Assembly (NCBI RefSeq): GCF_000012745.1 | Contig: NC_007404.1 | Span: forward strand, 1,488,001-1,552,000 | Direction: 5' to 3' | DNA from: Thiobacillus denitrificans ATCC 25259 | Lineage (GTDB): Bacteria; Pseudomonadota; Gammaproteobacteria; Burkholderiales; Thiobacillaceae | Length of the DNA: 64,000 nucleotides | In this document: one piece after another, positions 17,220-26,712 of the stretch | Layout of the letters: each line of letters opens with the position of its first letter | Position numbering within the stretch: the first letter of the stretch is position 1 | Position numbers and translations under genes: made by a program | The notes under the pieces: generated by a model | What the model was told of the DNA's origin: nothing | What the model saw: the letters and a program-made list of their open reading frames with translations, nothing else | Databases searched by the model: none

Positions 17220-20200
17220 CACTTGAGCTCCTGCGGCACGGGGGCGGCGGCGACGCTGCCTGGCCGCGGCTTGTCCTTGAATACCCGCTTGATAACCACG
17301 TAGAACAGCGGGATGAAGAAGATTCCGAGCAGCGTGCCGGCAATCGTGCCGCCGAGGACGCCGGTTCCCACCGCATTCTGTGCGCCCGAACCCGCGCCGC
17401 TGGCAAGGGCGAGCGGCAGCACGCCGAAGCCGAAGGCGAGCGAGGTCATCAGGATCGGCCGCAGACGCATGCGCACGGCCTCGCGGGTCGCCGAGATCAG
17501 GTCGCGGCCCTCCTTCTCCATCTGCGCCTTGGCGAACTCGACGATCAGGATCGCGTTCTTCGACGACAGGCCGATCGTCGCCAGGAGTGCGACCTGGAAA
17601 TACACGTCGTTCGACAATCCGAGTCCGCTCGCGGCGAGCATGGCACCGAAGACGCCGAGCGGCACCACGAGCATCACCGCGAACGGCACCGACCAGCTCT
17701 CGTAGAGCGCGGCGAGACACAGGAACACGACCAGCAGCGACAGTGCGTAGAGCGCCGGCGCCTGTGAGCCGCTGCGGCGCTCCTCGAACGAGGTGCCGGT
17801 CCATTCGTAGCCGATGCCGGCCGGCAGCTTGGCGATGATCTCCTCGGCCGCCGCCATGGCATCGCCCGAGGACAGGCTCGGCGCCGCCTGGCCGAGCAGT
17901 TCGACCGAGGGCTGGCCGTTGAAGCGTTCGAGGCGCGGCGAGCCGTAGGCCCAGTGCGCGCGCGTGAACGCCGACAGCGGCACCATCTCGCCCGCCGTGT
18001 TGCGCACGTACCACTTCGCGAGGTCTTCAGGCTTCATGCGTGCGTCGGCGTCGGCTTGCAGGTAGACCCGTTTGATCCGCCCACGGTCGATGAAGTCGTT
18101 GACGTAGGTGCCGCCCCACGCGGTCGCCAGCGTGTCGTTGATGTCGGCGACCGAGACGCCGAGCGCGCCGGCCTTGGCGTAGTCGATGTCGAGTTGGTAC
18201 TCGGCGACGTCGTCCTGGCCGTTCGGCCGCACGCCGACCAGACGCTTGTCCTGCGCGGCCATGCCGAGGAATTGGTTGCGCGCGGCGATCAGCGCGTCGT
18301 GACCGAGGCCGGCGCGGTCCTGCAGTTGCACGTTGAAGCCGCTCGAGGTGCCGAGTTCGAGCACGGCGGGCGGCACGAAGGCGAACACCATCGCCTCCTT
18401 GATCTGCGAGAACGCGCCCATGGCCCGCCCGGCGATCGAGTTCACGTCCTGTTCGGGTTCGTGACGCTGGTCCCAGGGCTCGAGGTTGACGAAGCCGATG
18501 CCCATGTTCTGACCCTGGCCGGCGAAGCTGAAGCCGGCCGCGGCGAAAATCGAGCGTACATTGCCCTTCTCGTTCTCGAGGTACTGGTGCTCGACCTTTT
18601 TCAGGACCTCGACCGTGCGCTCCTGGCTCGCGCCCGCCGGCAGGATGACCTGGGTGAACATCACGCCCTGGTCCTCCTCCGGCAGGAAGGCGGTCGGCAT
18701 GCGGAAGAACAGCAGCGCGAGCACGCCGACGATCGCGATGTAGATCGCCAGGAAGCGCAGGCTGCGGCCGAGGATCTTGCCGACCGCGGACTCGTAGCGC
18801 TCGGTGTTGCGCGCGAACATGCGGTTGAACCAGCCGAAGAATCCCGAGAACCAGCCGCCTTCACCGTGGCCATGGCCCTTTTCGACCGGCTTCAGCATCG
18901 TCGCGCACAGGGCCGGCGTGAAGATGATCGCGACCAGCACCGAAAGCGCCATCGCGGCGACGATCGTGATCGAGAACTGGCGGTAGATGACGCCGGTCGA
19001 GCCGCCGAAGAAGGCCATCGGCACGAACACGGCCGAGAGCACGAGGCCGATGCCGACGAGCGCACCGGTGATCTGCCCCATCGATTTGCGGGTCGCCTCC
19101 TTCGGCGACAACCCCTCCTCGCTCATGATGCGCTCGACGTTCTCGACCACGACGATCGCGTCGTCGACGAGCAGGCCGATCGCCAGCACGAGCCCGAACA
19201 TCGTGAGCGTGTTGATCGAGAAGCCGAACGCCGCCATCACGCCGAAGGTGCCGAGCAGGACGACCGGCACGGCGATCGTCGGAATCAGCGTCGCGCGGAA
19301 GTTCTGCAGGAACAGATACATCACCAGGAACACGAGGATGATCGCCTCGATCAGCGTGTACACGACGTTCATGATCGAAATCTGGACGAAGGGCGTCGTG
19401 TCGTAGGGGATGACGGTCTCGAGACCGGCCGGGAAATAGGCCTTCATCTGCTCGATCCTGGCCTTCACGGCTTCGGCGGTGTCGAGCGCGTTGGCGCCCG
19501 CGGCGAGCTTGATGCCGATGCCCGAGGCGGGCTGGCCGTTGAAGCGGCCGACGATGCCGTAGTTCTCGGCGCCGATCTCGACGCGCGCGACGTCCTTCAG
19601 CCGCACCTCGCCGCCCTGCGCCGAGCTGCGCAGCAGGATGCGCTCGAACTCGTCGACGGTCTGCAGCCGGCTCTGCGCCGTGATCGACGCGGTGAACCCT
19701 TGGCCCGGCACGGCGGGCGTGCCGCCGAGCTGGCCGGCGGAGACCTGGTTGTTCTGTTCCCGGATCGCCTCCTCGACGTCGCCCGGGGTCAGCCGGTACT
19801 TGTTCAACTTGCCCGGGTCGACCCAGATGCGCATCGCGTACTGCGCGCCGAACACCTGGACCTCACCGACGCCGGTGACGCGCGACAGCGGCTCCTGCAC
19901 GGTCGAATTGAGGAAATCGGCCAGGTCGGTCCGGCTCATGGAACCGTCCTTGGAAACGAAGCCGATGATCATCAGGAAGTTGCGCGTCGACTTCACAACC
20001 TGCACGCCCTGCTGCTGCACAGCGAGCGGCAGCAACGGCAGCGCGAGCTGGAGCTTGTTCTGCGTCTGCACCTGAGCGATGTCGGGGTCGGTGCCGGCGT
20101 CGAAGGTGAGCGTGACCGTCGCCCGGCCGTAGGAGTCGGACTGCGAACTCATGTAGAGCAGGTTGTCGAGGCCGGTCAGCTTCTGTTCGATGACCTGCGT

Positions 20201-20383
20201 GACCGAGTCTTCGACGGTCTTCGCGGACGCGCCCGGATAGCTCGCGTTGATCGCGACCGTCGGCGGCGCGATCGCCGGATATTGCGAAACCGGCAGTGTC
20301 AGGATCGACAGCGCGCCGGCGAGCATGATGACGATGGCGATGACCCACGCGAAAATGGGCCGGTCGATGAAAAAGCGCGCCAT
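17219..20383 (-). CDS. acrB: RND multidrug efflux pump, HAE1 family (AcrB/MexB-like)
   Basis: A 1054-residue inner-membrane proton/drug antiporter with the full two-fold RND repeat. It opens [20 protein letters not shown]. Conserved motifs include [22 protein letters not shown] and the paired acidic residues in [20 protein letters not shown] that form the proton relay. [19 protein letters not shown] lies near the C-terminal end. The length is that of AcrB-type drug pumps rather than metal pumps. It works with the adaptor upstream and the outer-membrane factor downstream. Its regulation is probably by the divergent TetR gene at 21746. The substrate cannot be read from sequence. Confidence 0.96.
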   Translation of the reverse strand: MARFFIDRPIFAWVIAIVIMLAGALSILTLPVSQYPAIAPPTVAINASYPGASAKTVEDSVTQVIEQKLTGLDNLLYMSSQSDSYGRATVTLTFDAGTDPDIAQVQTQNKLQLALPLLPLAVQQQGVQVVKSTRNFLMIIGFVSKDGSMSRTDLADFLNSTVQEPLSRVTGVGEVQVFGAQYAMRIWVDPGKLNKYRLTPGDVEEAIREQNNQVSAGQLGGTPAVPGQGFTASITAQSRLQTVDEFERILLRSSAQGGEVRLKDVARVEIGAENYGIVGRFNGQPASGIGIKLAAGANALDTAEAVKARIEQMKAYFPAGLETVIPYDTTPFVQISIMNVVYTLIEAIILVFLVMYLFLQNFRATLIPTIAVPVVLLGTFGVMAAFGFSINTLTMFGLVLAIGLLVDDAIVVVENVERIMSEEGLSPKEATRKSMGQITGALVGIGLVLSAVFVPMAFFGGSTGVIYRQFSITIVAAMALSVLVAIIFTPALCATMLKPVEKGHGHGEGGWFSGFFGWFNRMFARNTERYESAVGKILGRSLRFLAIYIAIVGVLALLFFRMPTAFLPEEDQGVMFTQVILPAGASQERTVEVLKKVEHQYLENEKGNVRSIFAAAGFSFAGQGQNMGIGFVNLEPWDQRHEPEQDVNSIAGRAMGAFSQIKEAMVFAFVPPAVLELGTSSGFNVQLQDRAGLGHDALIAARNQFLGMAAQDKRLVGVRPNGQDDVAEYQLDIDYAKAGALGVSVADINDTLATAWGGTYVNDFIDRGRIKRVYLQADADARMKPEDLAKWYVRNTAGEMVPLSAFTRAHWAYGSPRLERFNGQPSVELLGQAAPSLSSGDAMAAAEEIIAKLPAGIGYEWTGTSFEERRSGSQAPALYALSLLVVFLCLAALYESWSVPFAVMLVVPLGVFGAMLAASGLGLSNDVYFQVALLATIGLSSKNAILIVEFAKAQMEKEGRDLISATREAVRMRLRPILMTSLAFGFGVLPLALASGAGSGAQNAVGTGVLGGTIAGTLLGIFFIPLFYVVIKRVFKDKPRPGSVAAAPVPQELK

Positions 20384-20389
20384 CTCGGA

Positions 20390-21592
20390 CTACCCCTTCG
20401 TTGCCGGCGGCGTGGTCGCGGCGGGCGCTGCTCGACCCGCCGGCTGGGCCTGGACGGGCGTACCCGGCCGGGCCTTTTGCAGTCCCTCGACGATGACGCG
20501 TTCACCGGGCGCGAGCCCTTCCGTCACGACCCATTTGTCCTGGATCGACTGCTCGGCTTTGACCACGCGCGCCTCGGCGATGCCTTTCGGATTGACCAGC
20601 ATGACCGTCGCGTTGCCGCGCGGGTCGTGCGTGACGGCCGCGTGCGGAACGAGGATCGCGTCCTCGCGCACGCCCTGCGAGAGCCGCGCGCGCACGTACA
20701 TGCCGGGCAGCAGCTCGCCGTCGGGGTTGGGAAAGACCGCGCGCAGCGTGACGCTGCCGGTGGCCTCGTCGACGGCGACCTCGGAAAACGCGAGCCTGCC
20801 CTTCGCGCCGTAGACGCTGCCGTCTTCGAGCACGAGTTCGACCGGCAGGCTGTCGCTGCCGCTGCGCCTGAGCTTGCCGGAGGCGAAATCGCGACGCATG
20901 CGCAGCAGTTCTGCGCTCGACTGGGTGAGGTCGACATAGATCGGATCGAGCTGCTGGACTGTCGCCAGCGCCTGCGCCTGGTTCGCCGTGACGAGCGCGC
21001 CGGGCGTGACGGTAGAGCGCCCGATGCGTCCCGAAATCGGCGACGCGACGCGAGTGAAGCCGAGATCGATGCGCGCGCTTTCGAGCGCCGCCTTCGCGGC
21101 GCCGACTTCGGCCTGGGCCTGCTTCATCGCCGCGACGGCCTCGTCGTTGGCCTGTTTGCTCACGGCCTCGATCTTGACCAGCTCGGCGTACCGCTCGGCT
21201 TTCGTCCGCGCCGCGGCAACGTTGGCCTCGGCGCGCGCAAGGTTGGCGACGGCGCTGTTGTACGCGGCCTGATAAGGCGCCGGGTCGATGCGGTACAAGA
21301 CCTGGCCGGCCTTGACCTCGCTGCCTTCCTTGAATGGCCGCGCCTTGACGATGCCCGTCACCTGCGGCCGCAACTCCGCGATCATGTAAGGCGTCGTGCG
21401 CCCGGGCAGTTCGGTCGCGAGCGGCACGGCTTCGGCCTGCACCGTGAGCACCGTCACCGCGGGCGCGCCCGGGCCGCCGGCGCCGGGGCCGCCCTTCTGC
21501 GCTTCGTTGTCGCCGCCGCACGCGGCAAGAAACAGGCTGCCCGCGAGCGCGACGATCAGCGAGGGGGAAGGCAGATTGCAGCGAGTGGGCAT
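20390..21592 (-). CDS. acrA: RND efflux periplasmic adaptor (AcrA/MexA-like)
   Basis: A 400-residue lipoprotein adaptor: signal peptide with lipobox (GSLFLAACGGD), then the lipoyl half-motif (ELPGRTTPYMIAELRPQVTG), a helical hairpin at residues ~100-165, the second lipoyl half (TRVASPISGRIGRSTVTPG), and a barrel domain ending GERVIVEGLQKARPG. It is the first gene of the leftward efflux operon and lies six bases from the pump gene. It is divergent from the TetR regulator across a 153-base region that carries dyads. Confidence 0.96.
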   Translation of the reverse strand: MPTRCNLPSPSLIVALAGSLFLAACGGDNEAQKGGPGAGGPGAPAVTVLTVQAEAVPLATELPGRTTPYMIAELRPQVTGIVKARPFKEGSEVKAGQVLYRIDPAPYQAAYNSAVANLARAEANVAAARTKAERYAELVKIEAVSKQANDEAVAAMKQAQAEVGAAKAALESARIDLGFTRVASPISGRIGRSTVTPGALVTANQAQALATVQQLDPIYVDLTQSSAELLRMRRDFASGKLRRSGSDSLPVELVLEDGSVYGAKGRLAFSEVAVDEATGSVTLRAVFPNPDGELLPGMYVRARLSQGVREDAILVPHAAVTHDPRGNATVMLVNPKGIAEARVVKAEQSIQDKWVVTEGLAPGERVIVEGLQKARPGTPVQAQPAGRAAPAATTPPATKG

Positions 21593-21670
21593 GGTGACCT
21601 TTGCAAGCGTTGGGACGGGTGAAAACCGGCGTGCGGAAACCGCGAAGGCCGGTGACTGGGCGAAGCACTG

Positions 21671-21701
21671 TTCTAGAATGAACGTTCAATCTATACTAGA
21701 A
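21671..21701. promoter_or_regulatory. Likely TetR operator between the efflux operon and its regulator
   Basis: Two overlapping dyads lie in the 153-base divergent region: the perfect ten-base palindrome TGAACGTTCA (21679-21688), and an outer pair TTCTAG (21671-21676) / CTAGAA (21696-21701). TATACT (21692-21697) fits a rightward -10, and TTGAAC on the other strand a leftward -35. A repressor bound here would block both directions, as in AcrR/TtgR-type systems. Confidence 0.5.
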
Positions 21702-21745
21702 GGCCTTCCGGCGCAAGATTCGGCGCTTCTCGAATCGCCACGCCC

Positions 21746-22408
21746 ATGAATCCGGAGACCCGCATGACCGCCGCCCCCCCGATTCCCGACGCCACGCGCG
21801 CCGACGCCCGCCGCAGCCAGATCCGTGCGGCCGCGGCCGAGTGCTTCCGGCAGCATGGCTTCCACGGCACGAGCATCGCGCAAATATCCAAGGCCGCGGG
21901 CATGAGCACGGGCCACATCTACCACTATTTCGAGAACAAGGAAGCGATCATCGCCGAGATCGTTGCCCAGGATCTCGAGCGCTTGCTGACGCTGACCGCC
22001 GAGCTGCGCGCTGCGAGCGACGTCAAGGCCGCGATGATCGAGCGCGCCGTGGAAGGCGTGCAGCAGAATCTCGATCCGGCTCACGCGGGCCTGCAGCTCG
22101 AGGTCGTCGCCGAAGCCGCACGCAATCCGCGCATTGCGCACATCGTGCGCGCGGCCGACCGCCAGTGTCGGGAAAGCCTGCTGCAGACGATTCGAACGCT
22201 GCGACGGGCCGCCGGGCATCAGGACAGCGAGGCGACGCTCGCGGGCATGGCCGAGGCGATCTCGGCGATGTTCGAAGGCCTGCGCATACGCGCGATCCGC
22301 AACCCCGACATCGACCGCGATGTCGTCGTGCAAATGTTCCGGCGCATGGTCGGCGACCTGCTCTCCCAGGCGCCGCAACCGCCGCCCCGCGGTCGGCGCG
22401 ACACATAG
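21746..22408 (+). CDS. TetR/AcrR family transcriptional repressor
   Basis: A 220-residue regulator with an N-terminal TetR helix-turn-helix (RSQIRAAAAECFRQHGFHG, then ISKAAGMSTGHIYHYFENKE) and a helical ligand-binding C-terminal domain. The divergent position to an RND adaptor-pump operon, with a palindromic intergenic region, marks it as the probable local repressor, relieved by a pump substrate. A second in-frame ATG six codons on (21764) is also possible. The 3' end faces pstS, with a terminator hairpin between them. Confidence 0.93.
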   Translation: MNPETRMTAAPPIPDATRADARRSQIRAAAAECFRQHGFHGTSIAQISKAAGMSTGHIYHYFENKEAIIAEIVAQDLERLLTLTAELRAASDVKAAMIERAVEGVQQNLDPAHAGLQLEVVAEAARNPRIAHIVRAADRQCRESLLQTIRTLRRAAGHQDSEATLAGMAEAISAMFEGLRIRAIRNPDIDRDVVVQMFRRMVGDLLSQAPQPPPRGRRDT

Positions 22409-22433
22409 AAAAATGCCCCCGAAGCGGGGGCAT
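22408..22433 (-). terminator. Rho-independent terminator of pstS
   Basis: ATGCCCCC (22413-22420) and GGGGGCAT (22426-22433) form a perfect eight-pair stem with a five-base loop. On the leftward strand it is followed by TTTTT (from 22412). It lies 32 bases beyond the pstS stop codon and also separates the convergent tetR gene. Confidence 0.9.
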
Positions 22434-22464
22434 CGTTCGACACCCGGGCGAGCCCGGGATGCGA

Positions 22465-23490
22465 TCACTTGATGTTCTTCATTTCGGCTTCGACCATCTT
22501 GACGACGTTCGGCGGCAAGGCGACGAAACCGAGTTCCTCGGCCATTTTCTGCCCATTGTTGAGCGACCACTTGAAGAAATCGACGACCGCCTTCTGCTTC
22601 GTCGCGTCGGCCTGCTCGTAGGCGAGCACGTAGGTCGCCGAGGTGATCGGCCAGGCGTTCTTGTGCGACTGGTCGAGCAGGTCGGGCGCCATGCCGCGGA
22701 CGTGGAAGTTCGCGCCCGCAGCGGCGTCGGCGACCGCGTCCTGGTTCGGGACGATGTAATTGCCGGCCTTGTTCTTCAGCGCAACGAAAGTCATCTTGTT
22801 CTTCATCGCGTCGGCGATGTCGACGTAGCCGATCGCACCTGGGATCTTCATCACGTTCGCCGCGACGCCCGGGTTGCCCTTGCCGCCGACGGCATTGGCG
22901 GGCCAGTTGACGGTGTTGCCGGCGCCGACGTCACGCTTGAAATCGGCCGACTGCTTGGCGAGATAGTTGGTGAAGACGAAGGTAGTGCCGGAGCCGTCCG
23001 AGCGATGCGAAATCGTGATCGCCGTGCCGGGCAGCTTGACGCCGGGGTTGAGCTTGGCGATGCGCGGGTCGTTCCACTTGGTGATCGTGCCGCGGAAGAT
23101 GTCGGCGGCGGTGGCGCCGTCGAGCTTGAGCTGCCCCGAGGCAACGCCAGGCAGGTTGACGACGATGGTCACGCCGCCCATGACGGTAGGAAACTGAACC
23201 AGATGCGCGGCATCGAGATCGCTTTCCTTGACCGGCGCGTCGGTGCCTGCGAAGTCGACGGTCTTGGCCTTGATCTGCTTGACGCCCCCCGAAGAGCCGA
23301 TGCCCTGGTAGTTGACCTGGTTGCCGGAAGCGGCCTTGTAGGCTTCCGCCCATTTAGTGTAGACGGCGTAGGGGAAGGTCGCCCCCGCGCCGGTGATGTC
23401 GACGGCCAGCGCCGGCAAGGCCGCAACGCTCATCGCGACGGCGGCCGCCGCCCCGGCAAGCTTGAAATACAGGTGTTTCGAACCGAACAT
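22465..23490 (-). CDS. pstS: Phosphate ABC transporter substrate-binding protein PstS
   Basis: A 341-residue periplasmic phosphate-binding protein. A Sec signal peptide (to ~AALPALA, residue 29) is followed by the mature start VDITGAGATFPYAVYTKWAE. Phosphate-binding motifs are IGSSGGVKQI, DFAGTDAPV, and SHRSDGSGTTFVFTNYL with its Ser/Arg/Asp ligands. The C-terminus is family-typical (YEQADATKQKAVVDFFKWSL). A Pho box and matched -10 lie upstream, and a terminator lies directly downstream, so pstS appears to be transcribed alone. The pstC, pstA, pstB and phoU genes that often follow are not next to it. Confidence 0.97.
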   Translation of the reverse strand: MFGSKHLYFKLAGAAAAVAMSVAALPALAVDITGAGATFPYAVYTKWAEAYKAASGNQVNYQGIGSSGGVKQIKAKTVDFAGTDAPVKESDLDAAHLVQFPTVMGGVTIVVNLPGVASGQLKLDGATAADIFRGTITKWNDPRIAKLNPGVKLPGTAITISHRSDGSGTTFVFTNYLAKQSADFKRDVGAGNTVNWPANAVGGKGNPGVAANVMKIPGAIGYVDIADAMKNKMTFVALKNKAGNYIVPNQDAVADAAAGANFHVRGMAPDLLDQSHKNAWPITSATYVLAYEQADATKQKAVVDFFKWSLNNGQKMAEELGFVALPPNVVKMVEAEMKNIK

Positions 23491-23541
23491 AAGAAGTCTC
23501 CCGAGATGTGTGGATCGAACCCGAAAGGGTCGACGCCGGGG

Positions 23542-23575
23542 ATACTAAGGATCTGGTGTTACAGGAATATTTCAG
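23542..23575 (-). promoter_or_regulatory. Pho box and -10 element of pstS
   Basis: Read leftwards: CTGAAAT (23575-23569), four bases, then CTGTAAC (23564-23558), giving two direct repeats 11 bases apart that match the PhoB consensus CTGTCAT at five of seven positions each. Ten bases further is TAGTAT (23547-23542), a good -10. This is the classical PhoB-activated layout, in which the second repeat replaces the -35. The start codon is ~50 bases beyond. Confidence 0.8.
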
Positions 23576-23707
23576 TCACATCGGGCGATATGCACGTGCG
23601 GGACTACGGTCGTCCCCTGCTTCTTCACCGAAGCTTCATGCCCGCTTCACGGGCCATTCATTCCACCACACTAAGGTGCCGCCATTCTTTGCACAACAGG
23701 ACGGGCA

Positions 23708-24193
23708 ATGCACACTGGATCGGCCGGCGCAAACACAGAACGGCAACACGTCGCGGCGGGGGCCGTGGACGCCGCACCCCGACCCTTGCGCCTGCGTGTC
23801 CGCTTCGTGAGCGGGCGCAATCCGCGCGTCGCCGAGCAGGCCGCGCGCTGCATGGACGCACTTGCGCGCGGTCGGCTGGATATCGAAGTCGCGCACGAAG
23901 CGGGCGATCGTGCGCCGGCCACCGGCAACTTGCCGAGCCTGGTCGTCGTGATCCACGTCGTCGCCGAGCCCGCGCCGCTGGTCGCCGACGAATGCGGCGG
24001 GCGCGTCGACTGGCACCTCGGGCGCGAGGCGCTTACCGACGACACGGCCGAACTGATGGCGCACCTGCGCCGACACGCCGCGCGACTGCTCGGCGATCTC
24101 GGGCACCCGGCGCCGCCGTGCGCGCTGCGCTCGGCGACACGTCCAGCCAATTCCGCCGTACCCAGGACGCCCGCGCTGCTCGCGGCTGCCTGA
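23708..24193 (+). CDS. Hypothetical protein, unknown function
   Basis: A 161-residue protein not recognised. The first ~28 residues look disordered. Residues ~29-120 look like a small alpha/beta domain (LRLRVRFVSGRNPRVAEQAA, then a hydrophobic SLVVVIHVVAEPAPLV strand). The C-terminal ~40 residues are rich in Ala, Pro and Arg. AGGACGG precedes the ATG. It is divergent from pstS and ~100 bases before a degenerate EAL gene, with which it may be co-transcribed. Alternative frames here are shadows without good starts. Confidence 0.55.
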   Translation: MHTGSAGANTERQHVAAGAVDAAPRPLRLRVRFVSGRNPRVAEQAARCMDALARGRLDIEVAHEAGDRAPATGNLPSLVVVIHVVAEPAPLVADECGGRVDWHLGREALTDDTAELMAHLRRHAARLLGDLGHPAPPCALRSATRPANSAVPRTPALLAAA

Positions 24194-24294
24194 ACGACAC
24201 CCCTCGCCCCGCCTCCGTCCCGGACGGTGTTCATGAGGGCGTAACGCCCACGCGCTACCGTCGCCATGTCTTCCCCCCTGGACCAGACCATGCC

Positions 24295-25080
24295 ATGCGC
24301 ACCCTTCTGCAAGACATCCTCGCTCGCCCGCGTTTCACGACCCTGCTTCAACCGGTGCTCGACCTCGAAGAGGGCCTCATCACGGGCTACGAAGCGCTGT
24401 CTCACGGCCCGGCCTCGACACCCCTGCACGCGCCCCAGGCGCTCGTCGCCGCTGCAGTCCATTCCGGTCTGCTCACCGAACTGGACCTCGCCTGCATGCG
24501 GGGCGCGATCAGAACCTTTGCTCGGCTCAAGCTCGCTGGCCGCCTGCTCCTTCACGTCTCACCGGCGAGCCTGCTCGACGCGCGCTTTGATCCCGACACG
24601 GTTTCGGCTGCGCTCGACGCCGCCAGGATCGCCCGCAGCCGGCTCGTGGTCGTGATCCGGCAGGCGGAGGAGTCGGCCCGCCTCGATTTCCCTGCGCTGG
24701 ACCGTGCGGTATCGCGCCTGCGGGCCACGTCGATAGAAGTCGCCGTCGACGGCGCGGACGACGCGGCCGCGGACCTCGCCGGCTGGAGGGAATTCCGGCC
24801 TTTCTTCGTCAAAGCCAGGATGCGCTGCGTGACCAGTCAGCGGCACCCTCTCGCCGCTGGGCCGACCGGCGGTCGCCCGCCGCACCCCGTCTCAAGCGCA
24901 CGCTTTCCGCTCCTTGCCCACGGCGTCGAGAGCCGCGGCGACCTACGGCTTCTGAAGGACCTCGGCATCCGCTACGCGCAGGGCGACCTGATCGGCTGCC
25001 CTTCGCCGGTCCCCATCCGCCTGTTGCCGCGCGAGGTCGAAATGTGCCTGCACAACGCGGGGCCCACGCACCTCCACTAG
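24295..25080 (+). CDS. Degenerate EAL-domain protein, probably not a phosphodiesterase
   Basis: A 261-residue protein with only an EAL fold: LLQPVLDLEEGLITGYEALS near the N-terminus and a GVESRGDLRLLKDLGIRYAQG block near the C-terminus. Two catalytic positions are altered. The ExLxR motif reads EALSH (Arg to His37), and the metal-binding AEGVE motif reads AHGVE. The DDFGTG loop is also lost (region VDGADDAAADL). Active EAL enzymes need these residues, so it is more likely a cyclic di-GMP receptor or protein-interaction module. It lies between pstS and the PhoX-like gene; a perfect-palindrome terminator follows. Confidence 0.8.
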   Translation: MRTLLQDILARPRFTTLLQPVLDLEEGLITGYEALSHGPASTPLHAPQALVAAAVHSGLLTELDLACMRGAIRTFARLKLAGRLLLHVSPASLLDARFDPDTVSAALDAARIARSRLVVVIRQAEESARLDFPALDRAVSRLRATSIEVAVDGADDAAADLAGWREFRPFFVKARMRCVTSQRHPLAAGPTGGRPPHPVSSARFPLLAHGVESRGDLRLLKDLGIRYAQGDLIGCPSPVPIRLLPREVEMCLHNAGPTHLH

Positions 25081-25102
25081 ATCGTCAATCTTGCACAAAC
25101 AA

Positions 25103-25130
25103 AAAAGCCCCCGCCGCGGCGGGGGCTTTT
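25103..25130. terminator. Bidirectional terminator
   Basis: A perfect 28-base palindrome: AAAAGCCCCCGCCG and its exact complement CGGCGGGGGCTTTT. It has a T-run at the end on both strands. It sits between the convergent EAL gene (stop 25080) and PhoX-like gene (stop 25147) and can end transcription from both sides. Confidence 0.93.
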
Positions 25131-25146
25131 GCCGGGCTGCGTATCT

Positions 25147-26475
25147 TCAGTCCTGGTGCTGCTGCCCCTTGCCGATCTGGCGCGTGATCGCGACGGTCTT
25201 GTCGTTGCCGGTGCCGGAGTGCTGCACGCTGACATAGAGCGTGTGCGGGTCCTTGCCGAAGTAGATGCCCGAGCCTTCGGCGGGCTTGTCTTTCAGCGAT
25301 GCGAAGAGATGCACGCCATCACGGTAGCCGTCGCGGTTGGCATCCTTCGAGCGCGGGTCGTAGACCCAGATGTCGCTGTGGGCGTTGTCCTCGACGATCC
25401 AGAGCTTGCCGTCCGGCCCGTTCGCCAGGTTGTCCGGGCCCTTGAAGCCGGTGAGGCCCGTGGTCTGATCCTCGATCGGCGCATTCTTGCCGGCGGAAAC
25501 GACATAGCTGGTGCGCGGTTTGTCGCCGAGCTCGATCGCCATGACCGCGCCCCGACCGTTGGTGTTCGCCGCGTCATCGACGTCTTCGCAGGTCAGTGCG
25601 ACGTAGAGCGTGCCGGCGATGCGTTCGAGGTCTTCGGGACGGCAGTACTCGGTGGCGCCGACCGCGCGCGCCGCGACGTTCGCCTTGATCTGCACCTGGT
25701 TCATGTCGAGCGCGACCCAGTCGGCCTCGCCGGTCTTCGCGCCGTTCCGGACGCGCAAGGCGTACAGCTGGCCGGCCGAGAGGTCCCCGTAGCTCGTCGG
25801 CACGAACTTGTAGATCGCGCCCTTGCGGTCCTCGTCGATGACGTACACGTTGCCCTCGGCGTCGGTTTCGATGCCCTCATGGGCGAGCGCACCGAGCAGC
25901 GGCCGCACGGTCACGCGCTCGGCGACGGCAGGGTTATGGGAATCGAGCTTGAGCTCATAGACGAGGCCGGCCGTCGCCGCCGGGTGCGCTGGGTCGGGCA
26001 GCGCGGCCGCGCCAGTTTCCTCGGCGAACAGGAGGGTCTGCCACGGCGTCCACAGGATGCCGTCGAGCGCTTCCCAGTCGGCGCGTCCGACCACTTCCTT
26101 GGCGACGCCGGTCTTCAGATCGACCACCGACACCGCGCCGCCGCTCCCGCCGTCGACACGCGCCGAGTTCGCGCCGCGGACCTCGTGGGTGCGATACAGG
26201 TAGCGGCCTGCGTGCTTGCCGGTTTCGTTGGCCGTGTTCATGTCATTCCAGTCGTTCGCCAGATAGAGGTCGAGCGCGCTTTCGTCAGAGACGATGGACT
26301 GGACGTAGCCCTCAGGGATAAGCCAGGGTTCGGTCGCGATGTTGGGATCGGCGTCCATGCCATAGGCGGACGCGGCGATGGGGGTGAAGGCCATGGGTCC
26401 TTCGACGGCGGAACCGGCGTGGACCTGTGCCGCGAAAGCGGCTGCCAGCGTCAGGACGAGGGCGGAATACTTCAT
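25147..26475 (-). CDS. PhoX-like (DUF839) secreted phosphatase-family protein
   Basis: A 442-residue protein with a Sec signal peptide (MKYSALVLTLAAAFAAQVHA). It has the DUF839/PhoX beta-propeller features: GRYLYRTHEVRGANSARVDG, LLGALAHEGIETDAEGNVYV, EYCRPEDLERI (PhoX keeps a Cys and Glu near here for the metal centre), and GFKGPDNLANGPDGKLWIVED. PhoX enzymes are calcium/iron alkaline phosphatases, usually Tat-exported; here no twin-arginine is seen. Being ~1.7 kb from pstS fits phosphate scavenging, but no Pho box was found in front of it. Other DUF839 roles are possible. Confidence 0.8.
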   Translation of the reverse strand: MKYSALVLTLAAAFAAQVHAGSAVEGPMAFTPIAASAYGMDADPNIATEPWLIPEGYVQSIVSDESALDLYLANDWNDMNTANETGKHAGRYLYRTHEVRGANSARVDGGSGGAVSVVDLKTGVAKEVVGRADWEALDGILWTPWQTLLFAEETGAAALPDPAHPAATAGLVYELKLDSHNPAVAERVTVRPLLGALAHEGIETDAEGNVYVIDEDRKGAIYKFVPTSYGDLSAGQLYALRVRNGAKTGEADWVALDMNQVQIKANVAARAVGATEYCRPEDLERIAGTLYVALTCEDVDDAANTNGRGAVMAIELGDKPRTSYVVSAGKNAPIEDQTTGLTGFKGPDNLANGPDGKLWIVEDNAHSDIWVYDPRSKDANRDGYRDGVHLFASLKDKPAEGSGIYFGKDPHTLYVSVQHSGTGNDKTVAITRQIGKGQQHQD

Positions 26476-26677
26476 GGGTCGGATCTCCCGGGTTGGTTTC
26501 AATGATGAGGCGGCATCTGCGTACCGCCCGCGCATTCTTCCCGGCTTGTGTGTCGCCCCTGTGATGGTTTGATGAAGTCGGCGCGCCCAGCGCAGGCTCG
26601 GCTGCCATTCTCGGATTCGGTGGCGTCGCGTGCAAACCGCAGGGGAGCCGGTGCCCACGCGCACGGCGATTTTTTGC

Positions 26678-26710
26678 TTGAACGTATTCCACGCTTCCAG
26701 TATGCTGGAA
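26678..26710 (+). promoter_or_regulatory. ars promoter with overlapping ArsR operator
   Basis: TTGAAC (26678-26683), a 17-base spacer, and TATGCT (26701-26706) make a good sigma70 promoter. A perfect dyad TTCCAG-TATG-CTGGAA (26695-26710) covers the -10, as expected for an ArsR repressor site. Transcription should start near 26712-26713, which is the arsR start codon itself. Confidence 0.75.
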
Positions 26711-26712
26711 AC

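Noticed and set aside
17954-21622. A 1222-codon open frame antisense to the RND pump and adaptor genes
   Set aside because: High-GC codon use leaves the opposite strand open. Its translation is rich in Arg, Asp, Glu and His with no known motif, while the leftward strand encodes complete AcrB and AcrA proteins.
21841-24294. The first ~818 codons of a 1079-codon rightward frame ending with the EAL protein
   Set aside because: The frame passes through tetR in the wrong frame and antisense to pstS; it has no recognisable motif. Only the final part from the ATG at 24295 is real.
25129-26505. Rightward 458-codon frame opposite the PhoX-like gene
   Set aside because: Composition and lack of motifs mark it as an antisense shadow; the leftward frame has a signal peptide and the DUF839 motifs.
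26476-26677. Pho box in front of the PhoX-like gene
   Set aside because: CTTCATC-AAAC-CATCACA on the leftward strand has the spacing but poor match in both halves.
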